In this document: one piece after another, positions 29,335 to 37,584 of the stretch
Layout: each line of letters opens with the position of its first letter
Numbering within the stretch: position 1 is the first letter of the stretch
DNA from: Symbiodinium natans
Taxonomy: Eukaryota > Sar > Dinophyceae > Suessiales > Symbiodiniaceae
Length of the DNA: 47,500 nt
Assembly (NCBI GenBank): GCA_905221605.1
Contig: CAJNDS010000713.1
Span: 528,164-575,663 of the forward strand
Direction of reading: 5' to 3'
Position numbers and translations under genes: made by a program
Notes under the pieces: model-generated
Database searches by the model: none
Told to the model about the DNA's origin: nothing
What the model saw: the letters and a program-made list of their open reading frames with translations, nothing else

Positions 29335-32300
29335 GAGGTGAAGACGGTGGTCCACCAGTATTACGCCGGCGCTGTGGGCCTGAACGGTTTGGATTAAAAA
29401 ATCTTCCTTGGCCACATCAAGAATTAGCTCAAAAGGATGGTGTTTTACTTCTGAAGATGCTTTTCCTATATGACGTGGCGGTGCATTCAAGGTGTGGAAC
29501 TGCTGGTGTCATCAATGGAGGCTCTGTCTTCTTTGGCATAGAAAGTCCTGGGGACCCTGAGCTCATAGGGAAAGATTTTTCTCAGAACTACAAAACGGTC
29601 TTGAGTGCTGAGGATTTGGTGGATGATTCTCAGAAAGGGTTCTCAAGTCCTACCTTCTGGAGTTGGCCAGAGGTCAAATGGTTTCGCGAGCGTTATGGAA
29701 TGTACGCTGCACATTTTGATCAAGGAGCATTGGGACATGCTCTGGTGAAGCCTACAACTTTCCTGGTGTCTGATATAGAACTATGGGAATCGTTGGAACA
29801 AGTTCGCGTGGTTGTTCCGTGGTCAGCAACATTCGCTTCTACCCTGGAAGAACGTATTGGACAATCCTCTATATGGGCGCGATGGGCGTTTGGGTTGGTA
29901 AAAAGAATACGTCACAGGTTAGCACAATGGTTGCAAGAGAGCGATGCTGAACGGGAAACTACAATGTCAGAAAAGGAAGAACGGGAAGGAATGTTGCGGA
30001 GGTTAGCAGCTGAAGAGCGAGCTTTCCGTGATCATTGCCTAAGGGGGCATATTCCTTTCAGACGTGATTGTCAAGTTTGTGTGTCTGCCGCTGGAAAAGA
30101 GCGTCGCCATTTAAGGCGAAAGCATGGGGATGCATACACTTTGTCATTGGACTTGGCGGGTCCATACAAGTATTCCAAAGATGCTCACCAGCAGAAGCCG
30201 CGACACGCTGTTATTGGTGTTTATCAATTTCCAATGTTGGGTCCCAATGTGGGTCGCCCTCCAGAAAAGGAGGAAGATGCGGACAAGGTGGAAGATCAGG
30301 TGGAAGATGAAGGTGCTGGTGTCGGAGAATGGCTGGGTGATGCAGCCGCTAACTTCGAGGAAGAGGACTCTGAACCAGTGGAACCTGCGCCAGTTCTGGA
30401 GGCAGAGGTGTTAAAAGTTCAAGCTTCTGAAAAATCCTGGAAGGAACTGACGGACCACTTGACCCAACCTGTTCGTATGATCAACTTGGTTATGGTGGAG
30501 CCGATTGTGGACAAACAGAAGACAACTGTTTTATCGGCTGTTCAAAGGATGATGGTGCGCCTGCAAAGACAAGGGTGTCCGGTGTTAAGAATCCATTCAG
30601 ATCGAGCGGGGGAGTTTGTCAATGCACGCTTCCGGTCCTTTTGTGAAACTCGTCTGATATATAGGACCACTGGTGATCCTGGAGTCCCGCAAACAAATGG
30701 GCGCGCTGAATCATGTGTGGGTTTATTCAAACGTGGTGTAAGGTCGCTCTTAAAAGAGGCGCGACTCGGACCAGCGTACTGGGCACTAGCTGCTCGCCAT
30801 TGGTCAATGCTACGGTGGCATAAAGCTGAAAGGGAGTTGGGGTTAAACCCGAAGGCATTGCTTCCCTTTGGTGCTCAGATTCAAGTCAAGTTGCTGGGTC
30901 CGGATGGAACAAAGAAAGGTCGGCAATGGGTCGATCGTACGCAGTCTGCGCTTCTTTTGGGTCCATGTGATGACCTACCTGGTGGTTATTGGGTGGAAGC
31001 TCAAGGGACTGCAAAGGATCCGGATGAACTGGTGTTATTTCCCTGCACTACAATCTTTTCAAATATAAAGGAACCGCCAGAATTGGAGTTGGAAGGGGTG
31101 GCAGAAGAACAGGAGCCTTCTCCTCCAGAGCATCGTCTCAAAAGGAAAAAACCAGCGCTTCGCTTCGCTGATGAGGAGAGCCCGCCATTGCCTCCACCTC
31201 GTGATCCTCCAGTTCGTCATCGGTTAATGTCAAAAAGCCCGGCCTCTTCACTGCGTGGTCATGTGGGCTCCTTGCGCTCGCTTCGCAAGCGGGGGGAGAG
31301 TCCGCCCTTAGAAATTTTTGAGGATGACATGCAGGGTTTGGGGGAGCTGGAAGAAAATGCAGCTATTGAGGACAATGTTCCTGGTGATGAGTATTGGCCG
31401 ACTTGTTGTTCTCCTCATGAAGATGCTTATTTGGTCTGTAAAAGCGAGACTGCCGAGGATGGAACACAGTTGGAAAAAGAAGAACAAAAAGCCAAATCGA
31501 TGTATGAAAGGTCTATGTACGATTACGTGGACTGCGAAGAGCTTTTGGAAGGGATTGTGTACCCAAAGAGGGTGAACCGAAGAGGTGGTATTAACAATTG
31601 GTGTACAAGTACGCGGGCTCTGGTGTTGGGCCACTATACTCATGGTGGAGTGTGTGGGATTACAAAAGAGACCCATCGGAGACCATGGCTATGTCGATAT
31701 CTGGCATCATTCGTGAAGCACCACAATCCTGAAGCCAATTTTTCTGCTCTTCAAATCTCATGCAATGCTCCGGTGTCATTGCATAGAGATAGTCACAATG
31801 AGAAGCATTGCTACAATTATGTGTGTGGCTTTGGTGACTATAAGGATGGTCAGCTGTGGGTTGAGGATGAGAAGGTTTTAGAGGAAGGAGCTGAAGTGGT
31901 GGAGCAATCCTATGGGAAGAAAGTCTTGCCTGGGAAGTTAGTCAATATCCACTGGAACTTCATGTCGTTCTTTCCGAGAAAATTGCATGGACCTATGCCT
32001 TGGGAAGGGAACAGGGTATCTTTGACAGGGTACACACCTGTTTTTATGGAGCGATTGAGCTACAAGGATAGGTGCTTCCTTCTCCAATGTAAGTTTCCTC
32101 TTCCGGAACCACAAGCTGAAGAAGGTGAAAAAAAGAAATGGTTAAAAGTGACGTTAAAAGAGACCTCACTGGACGACATTGCTGAGGAAGCCAACTATGC
32201 TGTTTTGGAGGCGCAACAATGGGCTCTGGAGGAGCATTTGAGTATTCGACGCCTAATCGCTGAACAAGAAGGCTGTGTGTTGGACGAGTTCCACGAATCG

Positions 32301-33179
32301 GCCAATGAGTCGAATGGAGAAAAAGGATCAGAGACTAGAGAATGGCTGGTTAAAGCAAAAAGAACAGAGGAACAGCTATCGAGGTTTTTGGTCAAAGCAG
32401 CTCAAGTTCAGCAAATGGTGCAAGAAAATATGGCGCTGGAAGCGGCAGAGGAGGTTGAGTTCCTGCAAACGAAAACGATTCCTACACAAGAAGCCATGCA
32501 AGAGCTTGCAAAGTGGAGGGAACCATTGTCGGAGGTGGTTGAACCAACAACTCAAGAAAAGCTGGACAAATTGGCGGAAGATCCTAATGCACCGGTGATT
32601 GAGTACGTGCCCAGTCTGGTGGTGTTTACCCGGAAGCAAGGGACTGGAAGGCGACGTGCCCGTATTTGTGCATGCGGCAATTTTATTTCGTCAACAGCTG
32701 CTACAGAATACGAAGGACCAAGGTCCCTCAGTCGTCACTCGCTGTACGCTCCTGGTTTGGATTCAACTACTTTTAGGTGTCAAGTGAGGCACGCAGCATA
32801 TATGGAGTGGATCATCGCTGGTTTAGACATTTCCAAAGCTTTTCTGACGGCGCCGATGAATAGGGCGCAAAGAGAAGGGCGTCTGGTGGTGGTGCAGCCC
32901 CCAAGGGCAGCGGTGAAATTGGGTCTTTGCACAAAGGAGGAGCGGTGGATTGTGAGGAAGGCCTTATACGGTTTGGCCGAGAGTCCTGCAGCATGGGTGG
33001 AGTGGCGAGATCAGCGTCTTCAAGGCATGTCTTGGGTGTCAAAGGATGGACAAGCAATGAGCTTTCAGAGGTCCAATGCAGACCCAAGTCTGTTCCGGGA
33101 AGCTTTGGAACAGATCAGGAAGGAGTGGAAAACTTCTGAACCTGAGTTCTGTGGTCCAGCTGTGGTGATGGATTCCTGA
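29202..33179 (+). CDS. Retrotransposon pol: methyltransferase-like, integrase, 2OG-Fe(II)-like and N-terminal RT
   Basis: A 1325-codon open frame. Residues 14-230: cytosine-methyltransferase-like, with VVAVVGGPPCRTVSR (motif IV, Cys38), ESPGDP (residues 114-119, motif VI-like Glu) and a FDQGALGHALVKPTT segment. Residues 278-293: integrase HHCC (H278, H283, C290, C293). Catalytic core D317, D467, E503 (D,D35E). About residues 630-740: acidic/Pro-rich linker. About 780-960: dioxygenase-like, with H861-R-D863, H929 and R938. About 1120-1326: RT, with LDISKAFLTAPM (first catalytic Asp at 1209) and KALYGLAESPAAW. The frame ends just where the YxDD strand should follow (GPAVVMDS, stop). Confidence 0.88.
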   Translation: MAFSQSGCGGLHNSSVWKYLLHLAADGKVVAVVGGPPCRTVSRLRGEDGGPPVLRRRCGPERFGLKNLPWPHQELAQKDGVLLLKMLFLYDVAVHSRCGTAGVINGGSVFFGIESPGDPELIGKDFSQNYKTVLSAEDLVDDSQKGFSSPTFWSWPEVKWFRERYGMYAAHFDQGALGHALVKPTTFLVSDIELWESLEQVRVVVPWSATFASTLEERIGQSSIWARWAFGLVKRIRHRLAQWLQESDAERETTMSEKEEREGMLRRLAAEERAFRDHCLRGHIPFRRDCQVCVSAAGKERRHLRRKHGDAYTLSLDLAGPYKYSKDAHQQKPRHAVIGVYQFPMLGPNVGRPPEKEEDADKVEDQVEDEGAGVGEWLGDAAANFEEEDSEPVEPAPVLEAEVLKVQASEKSWKELTDHLTQPVRMINLVMVEPIVDKQKTTVLSAVQRMMVRLQRQGCPVLRIHSDRAGEFVNARFRSFCETRLIYRTTGDPGVPQTNGRAESCVGLFKRGVRSLLKEARLGPAYWALAARHWSMLRWHKAERELGLNPKALLPFGAQIQVKLLGPDGTKKGRQWVDRTQSALLLGPCDDLPGGYWVEAQGTAKDPDELVLFPCTTIFSNIKEPPELELEGVAEEQEPSPPEHRLKRKKPALRFADEESPPLPPPRDPPVRHRLMSKSPASSLRGHVGSLRSLRKRGESPPLEIFEDDMQGLGELEENAAIEDNVPGDEYWPTCCSPHEDAYLVCKSETAEDGTQLEKEEQKAKSMYERSMYDYVDCEELLEGIVYPKRVNRRGGINNWCTSTRALVLGHYTHGGVCGITKETHRRPWLCRYLASFVKHHNPEANFSALQISCNAPVSLHRDSHNEKHCYNYVCGFGDYKDGQLWVEDEKVLEEGAEVVEQSYGKKVLPGKLVNIHWNFMSFFPRKLHGPMPWEGNRVSLTGYTPVFMERLSYKDRCFLLQCKFPLPEPQAEEGEKKKWLKVTLKETSLDDIAEEANYAVLEAQQWALEEHLSIRRLIAEQEGCVLDEFHESANESNGEKGSETREWLVKAKRTEEQLSRFLVKAAQVQQMVQENMALEAAEEVEFLQTKTIPTQEAMQELAKWREPLSEVVEPTTQEKLDKLAEDPNAPVIEYVPSLVVFTRKQGTGRRRARICACGNFISSTAATEYEGPRSLSRHSLYAPGLDSTTFRCQVRHAAYMEWIIAGLDISKAFLTAPMNRAQREGRLVVVQPPRAAVKLGLCTKEERWIVRKALYGLAESPAAWVEWRDQRLQGMSWVSKDGQAMSFQRSNADPSLFREALEQIRKEWKTSEPEFCGPAVVMDS

Positions 33180-34561
33180 AGTTTTTGGGTGTCCAGATCT
33201 GGTATCGAAATGGCAGCTTTGTTCTCAACCAAGAGGATTTCGTGAGAGACTTGCTGAACCGACGAGGGTATCAGATTGATGAAACTGGAAAAGGCAGTAA
33301 TCTGCCAATGGTTAAAGAAACCCCAGGTGAAGAAGAGGAGGTGGATATTCCTTCCTTACGAGCGGCTCAAGGTGCCGTAGGGGAGTTCCTCTGGGTGGCA
33401 ATCAAAACTCGACCTGATTTGGCTTTCTGTACCAGCCAGCTGTCTTTGTGGACATCTCGAAGGCCGCGATTTGTGGTTAAAAAGGCTGAGGAGGTATTTC
33501 GGTACCTTGCTGCAACTCCAACGTTGGGCTTGACGTTTGGAGCAATCGCAACAAGCGAAAAAGAAAGAAATGAGTTGTTGCGTTATGGGCGAGGCATCAA
33601 GGTGGTAGAGTCCTACGCAGATGCTAGTTTTGCAGCAGGTGAAAACGAAAAGAGCCACTCAGGCGCGGTAGTGGTTTGGGGTGATTGTCCGGTGATGTGG
33701 GCAACGCAGAGACAGTCAACGGTGGCGTTGAGTACGGCTGAAGCTGAGTTACATGCGTCCATAGAGGGAGCCACGATGATCCAGTCGTGTACCCCCATAA
33801 TTGCCGCTTTGGTGGGAACTGGTGAAGAAACGCTGCAAAAAGTGCTATATACAGATTCGGTTTCTACGTGCTCAATTATTCAATATCCTGCTGGAAGCTG
33901 GAGAACAAGGCACCTGAGAATTCGAGCAGCTGGTGTCAGGTCTCTGGTTGACCGTGGTTACATGGTGATAGCACATCTCCGTGGTGAGTACATGATTGCT
34001 GACCTGTTAACCAAATTGATAAGTGGACAGGTTTACGCGAAGCAAAAGGCGCTTTGGGGTCTCCAAATGTTGGTTCAAGGAACTGACTTGAAAAGGGCCT
34101 CTCTAGCAATGGCGGTCCTGATAATGGCTGCATCTCTTCAAGGGGTGGCAACTGTTCAGGGTGGAGGAGAAGCGTCAAATGCTGGGTTCTTTTGCTCAGA
34201 AGAAGGAGTGTGCAGAGCAGCCAACACATCTACGGTTATGATTCTGGCCCAAGGTATTGAAACGTTTATCAACAATGTGGACATCGCTGTGTATTTGGTG
34301 GCAACAATCACGCTCTGGGAATTGACCAGGTATATCCTTCGACGGCTGTATAAATGGCTGTGGGGCAGGAAGGTGGTGGTTATTCCCAGGAGTGCCACTT
34401 TGTATACAACGGTGGGTGGGAACTGTATGCGCGCAAGCAGTGACTGTGATGTTCTGCGCTATTCACAGCCCAGGGCCAAGACGCTTTGCAAACATTGTGT
34501 CAAAAAGAGCTGGGTGGTGAACGCTGAGTTCCTTGGTGAGGAACAAACCACTGGAACGTAG
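33170..34561 (+). CDS. Retrotransposon RT C terminus, RNase H and a membrane-like tail
   Basis: The frame resumes as FLKFLGVQI, the strand after the RT catalytic box, so about 50-60 codons including YxDD are missing relative to the family. It continues with VGEFLWVAIKTRPDLAFC and an RNase H with SYADASFA, TVALSTAEAELHA, VLYTDSVST and HLRGEYMIADLLTK, which keeps the acidic residues expected at the active site. Beyond RNase H lie about 150 extra residues with two hydrophobic segments (ASLAMAVLIMAASLQGVA; IAVYLVATITLWEL) and a CKHC motif. The tail is not part of standard copia RNase H and its role is unknown. Confidence 0.85.
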   Translation, partial: GFLKFLGVQIWYRNGSFVLNQEDFVRDLLNRRGYQIDETGKGSNLPMVKETPGEEEEVDIPSLRAAQGAVGEFLWVAIKTRPDLAFCTSQLSLWTSRRPRFVVKKAEEVFRYLAATPTLGLTFGAIATSEKERNELLRYGRGIKVVESYADASFAAGENEKSHSGAVVVWGDCPVMWATQRQSTVALSTAEAELHASIEGATMIQSCTPIIAALVGTGEETLQKVLYTDSVSTCSIIQYPAGSWRTRHLRIRAAGVRSLVDRGYMVIAHLRGEYMIADLLTKLISGQVYAKQKALWGLQMLVQGTDLKRASLAMAVLIMAASLQGVATVQGGGEASNAGFFCSEEGVCRAANTSTVMILAQGIETFINNVDIAVYLVATITLWELTRYILRRLYKWLWGRKVVVIPRSATLYTTVGGNCMRASSDCDVLRYSQPRAKTLCKHCVKKSWVVNAEFLGEEQTTGT

Positions 34562-34603
34562 ACTTTTAAGGTGAGGTGAAAAGATCCTCCATGGTAAAAG
34601 GAG

Positions 34604-34740
34604 TTCAGCCAATGAGCTGAAAGTACGTCCTGGAAGACGTTAAACCACAAGATGCATTCCAAGCAGCTAGCTGCTGCCGATAACGGTAGCTTTTGGCCGA
34701 GAATCTGCAACTCCAATTTTGTGTCCTAGGAAATCCTAGG
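34604..34740 (+). other. Array of five hairpins in the retrotransposon 3' untranslated region
   Basis: In 137 bp: 34604-34621 (TTCAGC/GCTGAA), 34625-34640 (ACGTC/GACGT), 34662-34675 (palindrome AGCAGCTAGCTGCT), 34673-34690 (7-bp stem with one G-U, loop ATAA) and 34725-34740 (CCTAGG, loop AAAT, CCTAGG). They lie between the pol stop and the purine tract, so they would be in every full-length transcript. Confidence 0.65.
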
Positions 34741-34741
34741 A

Positions 34742-34750
34742 CAGGGGGAG
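34742..34750 (+). promoter_or_regulatory. Candidate polypurine tract (displaced)
   Basis: CAGGGGGAG is the typical copia purine-tract sequence and is followed by TG, but the 3' LTR as defined by the 5' copy begins 28 bases later at 34779. Either priming is displaced, or the 5' LTR has lost 28 terminal bases. Confidence 0.5.
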
Positions 34751-34778
34751 TGCGGAGCTGCAGTTTGTATTCAGGAAT

Positions 34779-34952
34779 TGTGTTGAGGTTAAAGAAAAAG
34801 GGTCAATGTGCCCGGTATTATTGGCTCAAGACTGGGCCATGCGCCTGGTAGCAAAAAGAAGTTTCGAGTCTTTGGTGTTTGCTGGTTGGTTCAGGGTGAA
34901 ACCTCTGGCGACTGTTGGGGTTGATCCCTTTCCCCTTTCGGTTGCCCCCGTA
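34779..34952 (+). repeat. 3' LTR (174 bp)
   Basis: Identical to 25311-25484. It is followed directly by the target duplication CCCTA and a CCCTAAA array. Confidence 0.93.
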
Positions 34953-35052
34953 CCCTAAACCCTGACCCCTAAACCCTAAACCCTAAACCCAAAACCCAAA
35001 ACTTAAAACCCTAAACCCTAAACCCAAAACCCAAAACCCTAAACCCTAAACT
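34953..35052 (-). repeat. Telomeric array flanking the retrotransposon on the right
   Basis: CCCTAAA, CCCCTAA and CCCAAAA units continue the array interrupted by the element (left part 25237-25310). Confidence 0.88.
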
Positions 35053-35450
35053 ACCCCAAAATGGGCTTTCCGGAGGGATCCAAGAACCCGCGGCTCCTCG
35101 TGAGTCGGCTTTGCCTTTGGCCCAGAGGAAAGGAAGCAGCGGAAGACGTTGCTGGAACAATCGGGTCTTTTTTGAAACCACGAGAGCAGACGAGGGTTCT
35201 TGAAAAGCCGTTTTGTTTAGAGGAGTTTTAATTTAACAACGGAAGAGAGAAAAACAAAGAAAACAACAAAAGCAACAACAGCTTTCTGAGACATGTGCTA
35301 TGTTGGTGTAAGAGCTGGGGGCGGCAAGTTGTACGCCCACAGTTCAGAAAGTCTCCCGGAGCTTGTCGAGCCCTAGAACCCAACCCTAAACCCTAAACCC
35401 TAGCCCTAAACCCCCAACCCTAAACCCTAAACTATCCCGGAGCTTCTCGG

Positions 35451-35526
35451 GCCCTAAACCCTAAAACCCTAAACCCTAAACCCTAAACCCTAAACCCTAA
35501 ACCCTAAACCCTAAACCCTAAACCCT
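35451..35526 (-). repeat. Interstitial telomeric array (CCCTAAA)n
   Basis: About ten perfect units directly abut the coding exon at 35528 without an intervening AG acceptor. Confidence 0.9.
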
Positions 35527-35527
35527 A

Positions 35528-35725
35528 TTGCTGACCACCAACTACTTGTCCGACATTGTCAACCACGACAACACCCGAACCTCGCAGCTCCGCAATGCCT
35601 TTTACAAAATCCACTCGGATATCGTGCTGCAGACCATGAGTGACTATTATTCTTGGGAGAAGTTCGCGCGGCACGTGTGGAACAACCAGGAGGACGATGA
35701 CGTACAGCTCGTGATGCTGAACTTA
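35528..35725 (+). CDS. Isolated coding exon of unknown family
   Basis: An open stretch of about 65 codons reads LTTNYLSDIVNHDNTRTSQL, later HSDIVLQTMSDYYSWEKFAR and ends in an acidic QEDDDVQLVMLN. Its composition is that of a real protein, unlike its surroundings. Telomeric repeat abuts both sides. No AG acceptor lies between the array and the exon, so this is either a first exon with an unusual start, an exon spliced from a noncanonical site, or a fragment. The family is not recognised. Confidence 0.55.
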
Positions 35726-35797
35726 ACCCTAAACCCCTAAACCCTAAACCCTAAACCCTAAACCCTAAACCCTAAACCCTATAAACCCTAAACCCTA

Positions 35798-36395
35798 ATC
35801 CGAGCTCCTGTTTAATTGGTGGGCCCCCCCCCCCCTCCCCCCCCCCTCCCCCCCCCCCTCCCCCCCCCCCCCTCCCCCCCCCCACAATAAGGAAAGCAGG
35901 GTTCCGCAATAGTTGGACCATGGCCCCGTATGGTTTCTCTGCTTCAAGGTTTCTTTCAAGACTACAGGACCAGGGCTCCCCACGGGCCGGGGCTTCCCAT
36001 AATTCTGGCCCCATTCTATTAATGTGACTCTGCCTTTCCCTGCCAGAGCCCGTAAGGGGTAGCTCAGGAAAGAATGAAAATTTCTCTCCTCCAGTAAGCA
36101 ATCACATAAGAAATCCTTGCTTTCTGAAGGCCCTCAGCTTCCAGAAAACCGAAGCACCGGCTTCCTTAAAGCTTTTCCTTTTAAGCTTCAAGGTTTCTTT
36201 CAAGACTACGGGCTTCAAGCTTTCCGAAAGGCAGAGTTTCAAAATTTGACAACACCCCCCCAAAAAAAAATTCTTTAAATGTGGAGGGTTTGGCCCATAC
36301 GAAATCCATCGTAATGGAAAGTAGTCTTCCGGCGGGAATCCGGGCAAAAAAAATTTCTTTAAATATGGGGGGTTAAATTAAACAGGAGCTCGGAT
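35798..36395. mobile_element. Non-autonomous TIR element (598 bp) inserted in telomeric repeat, TA duplication
   Basis: Perfect 20-bp terminal inverted repeats: ATCCGAGCTCCTGTTTAATT at 35798-35817 and its reverse complement at 36376-36395. TA flanks both sides, and the surrounding CCCTAAA phase is what a TA duplication within CCCTAAA predicts. The inside has a C-run/T tract (35822-35883), a direct repeat TTCAAGGTTTCTTTCAAGAC (near 35943 and 36186) and two TTCTTTAAAT-type segments near the right end. No transposase is present; the TA target suggests a Tc1/mariner- or related-type source. Confidence 0.82.
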
Positions 36396-36498
36396 TAAAC
36401 CCTAAACCCTAAACCCTAAACCCTAAACCCTAAACCCTAAACCCTAAACCCTAAACCCTAAACCCTAAACCCTAAACCCTAAACCCTAAACCCTAAAT
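36396..36498 (-). repeat. Interstitial telomeric array (CCCTAAA)n
   Basis: About 14 near-perfect units are the right-hand continuation of the array split by the TIR element. Confidence 0.92.
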
Positions 36499-36787
36499 CC
36501 CCACCCAGGCCTGCTTAGGCCGTACCCACCCTTTTCAGGGTGCCTGGACCCAGCACTACACCCGACAGCGATTAACACCATCGCTTGGAGTTACTATGCA
36601 AGCCCAAAGAGTTGTGTTGAGCGTGAGCTGCACCTCCAGTGCCGGTGCAGTACCCCGCCTGGGGTACCCCGCCCCCCTTCTGCGATTCTCGCCCCCCTGG
36701 TGCCGGGCCCCTGGGGAGCGTGTTGAGGGACCAGAGGGGCCGCAAGGCAGGTCAGCCTGGGCGATTGCCAAAAACCCACCTGGTTTT

Positions 36788-36862
36788 TTGCCCCCCCTTC
36801 CCCTCCTCCCCCCTCCCCTCTCCCCCACCTCCCCCCCTCCCCCCCCCTCCCCCCCCCCTCCC
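36788..36862. repeat. Mirror-like C-rich tract (CCCCCCTCCCC)n
   Basis: An almost pure pyrimidine run with T every 5-11 bases. A similar tract lies at 37243-37262, so both flank the minus-strand exon, and another lies inside the TIR element. Such tracts can form triplex or G-quadruplex structures. On the minus strand this one follows the exon's 5' splice site. Confidence 0.8.
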
Positions 36863-36875
36863 ACATGGTTTTCAC

Positions 36876-37217
36876 GGGTGGCCCTGTCCACCGCTTCAAA
36901 TGCCTCTGAGCAAATGTTGGGATAGATCATTCCGATAAGCGCTCCGAGGACAGGCTTGTCACATGGCTCCAAGATTTCCTGAAGTGCCATGTAGGCATCG
37001 TCCACGGTCCCTTGATGCTGATGGTAGTCGATGCCCTCAATGCTGAAAAAACCCGGCATGACCTTCAGCAGAGCCTGTATGACTTTGGCGTTGCCCTTGT
37101 TTGTGAGCTTGGCCAAGGCCCGGTACACTGCGGTACCGCCGCTCATGCCCAGCAGGCGGTCTATCAAGTCACTGTCCCCAACCTTTGACCATCCACGGCA
37201 GGCATGTGCTGCCGCTC
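36876..37217 (-). CDS. Single exon of a helical-repeat (HEAT-like) protein
   Basis: Reading the minus strand, an exon begins after GGGAG|G (37217) and ends before GTGAAAACC (36876), giving 114 codons in one frame. The peptide has paired amphipathic helices (VGDSDLIDRLLGMSGGTAVY, RALAKLTNKGNAKVIQALLK, DDAYMALQEILEPCDKPVLG, MIYPNICSEAFEAVDRATR), the pattern of short HEAT or armadillo-like repeats. The open frame running on into poly-Gly on the far side is intron read-through. It is the only convincing minus-strand exon found; the rest of its gene was not identified. Confidence 0.6.
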
Positions 37218-37584
37218 CTCCCAATGTTCACGCCCGGTGCCCCCCTCCCCCCCCTCCCCCCCCGTCCCGGAGGTAAGGGCCTTCTGCCCCCGTCTGTTTT
37301 CTAGGTCACCCTGACCCGTGGTGGAAGTGTCCTACCCAACCGTTCAAAGGATGGGGGTGGGAAGTGGGAATTTAGGGCGTTAGCCCGAAACCCTAAAAGG
37401 AGAAAAGTTGGGTGGATGCCTGCGTAAGCAGGGGGTGGGAAAAATTAAAACAACCCAACCTTTCTGGTTGTGGTGGCTCCAACTTCAATATACGCCGCCG
37501 CGACATATGCCGCCCCCTCACACCCCCTGGTTGTGTTGGGGCGCCATCTCCGCATGACATCTACTGCCGCGGCGCGGCGAGAAG

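Larger units (their letters stand above)
25311..34952 (+). mobile_element. Ty1/copia LTR retrotransposon with methyltransferase-like and dioxygenase-like modules (9.64 kb, disrupted)
   Basis: Two identical 174-bp direct repeats bound gag (zinc fingers), aspartic protease, a cytosine-methyltransferase-like region, integrase (HHCC plus D,D35E), a 2OG-Fe(II)-dioxygenase-like region, reverse transcriptase and RNase H. Integrase before RT is the copia order. CCCTA flanks both ends (25306-25310, 34953-34957). Because the target is CCCTAAA repeat, the flanks are in the exact phase expected for a 5-bp duplication. The reading frame changes at least five times and the RT YxDD block is missing, so this copy cannot encode a working enzyme set by itself. 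Confidence 0.93.

Noticed and set aside
36556-36870. Poly-Gly/Arg-rich extension of the minus-strand frame
   Set aside because: It is read-through of a C/T-rich intron tract; the exon ends at 36876 before a GT donor.
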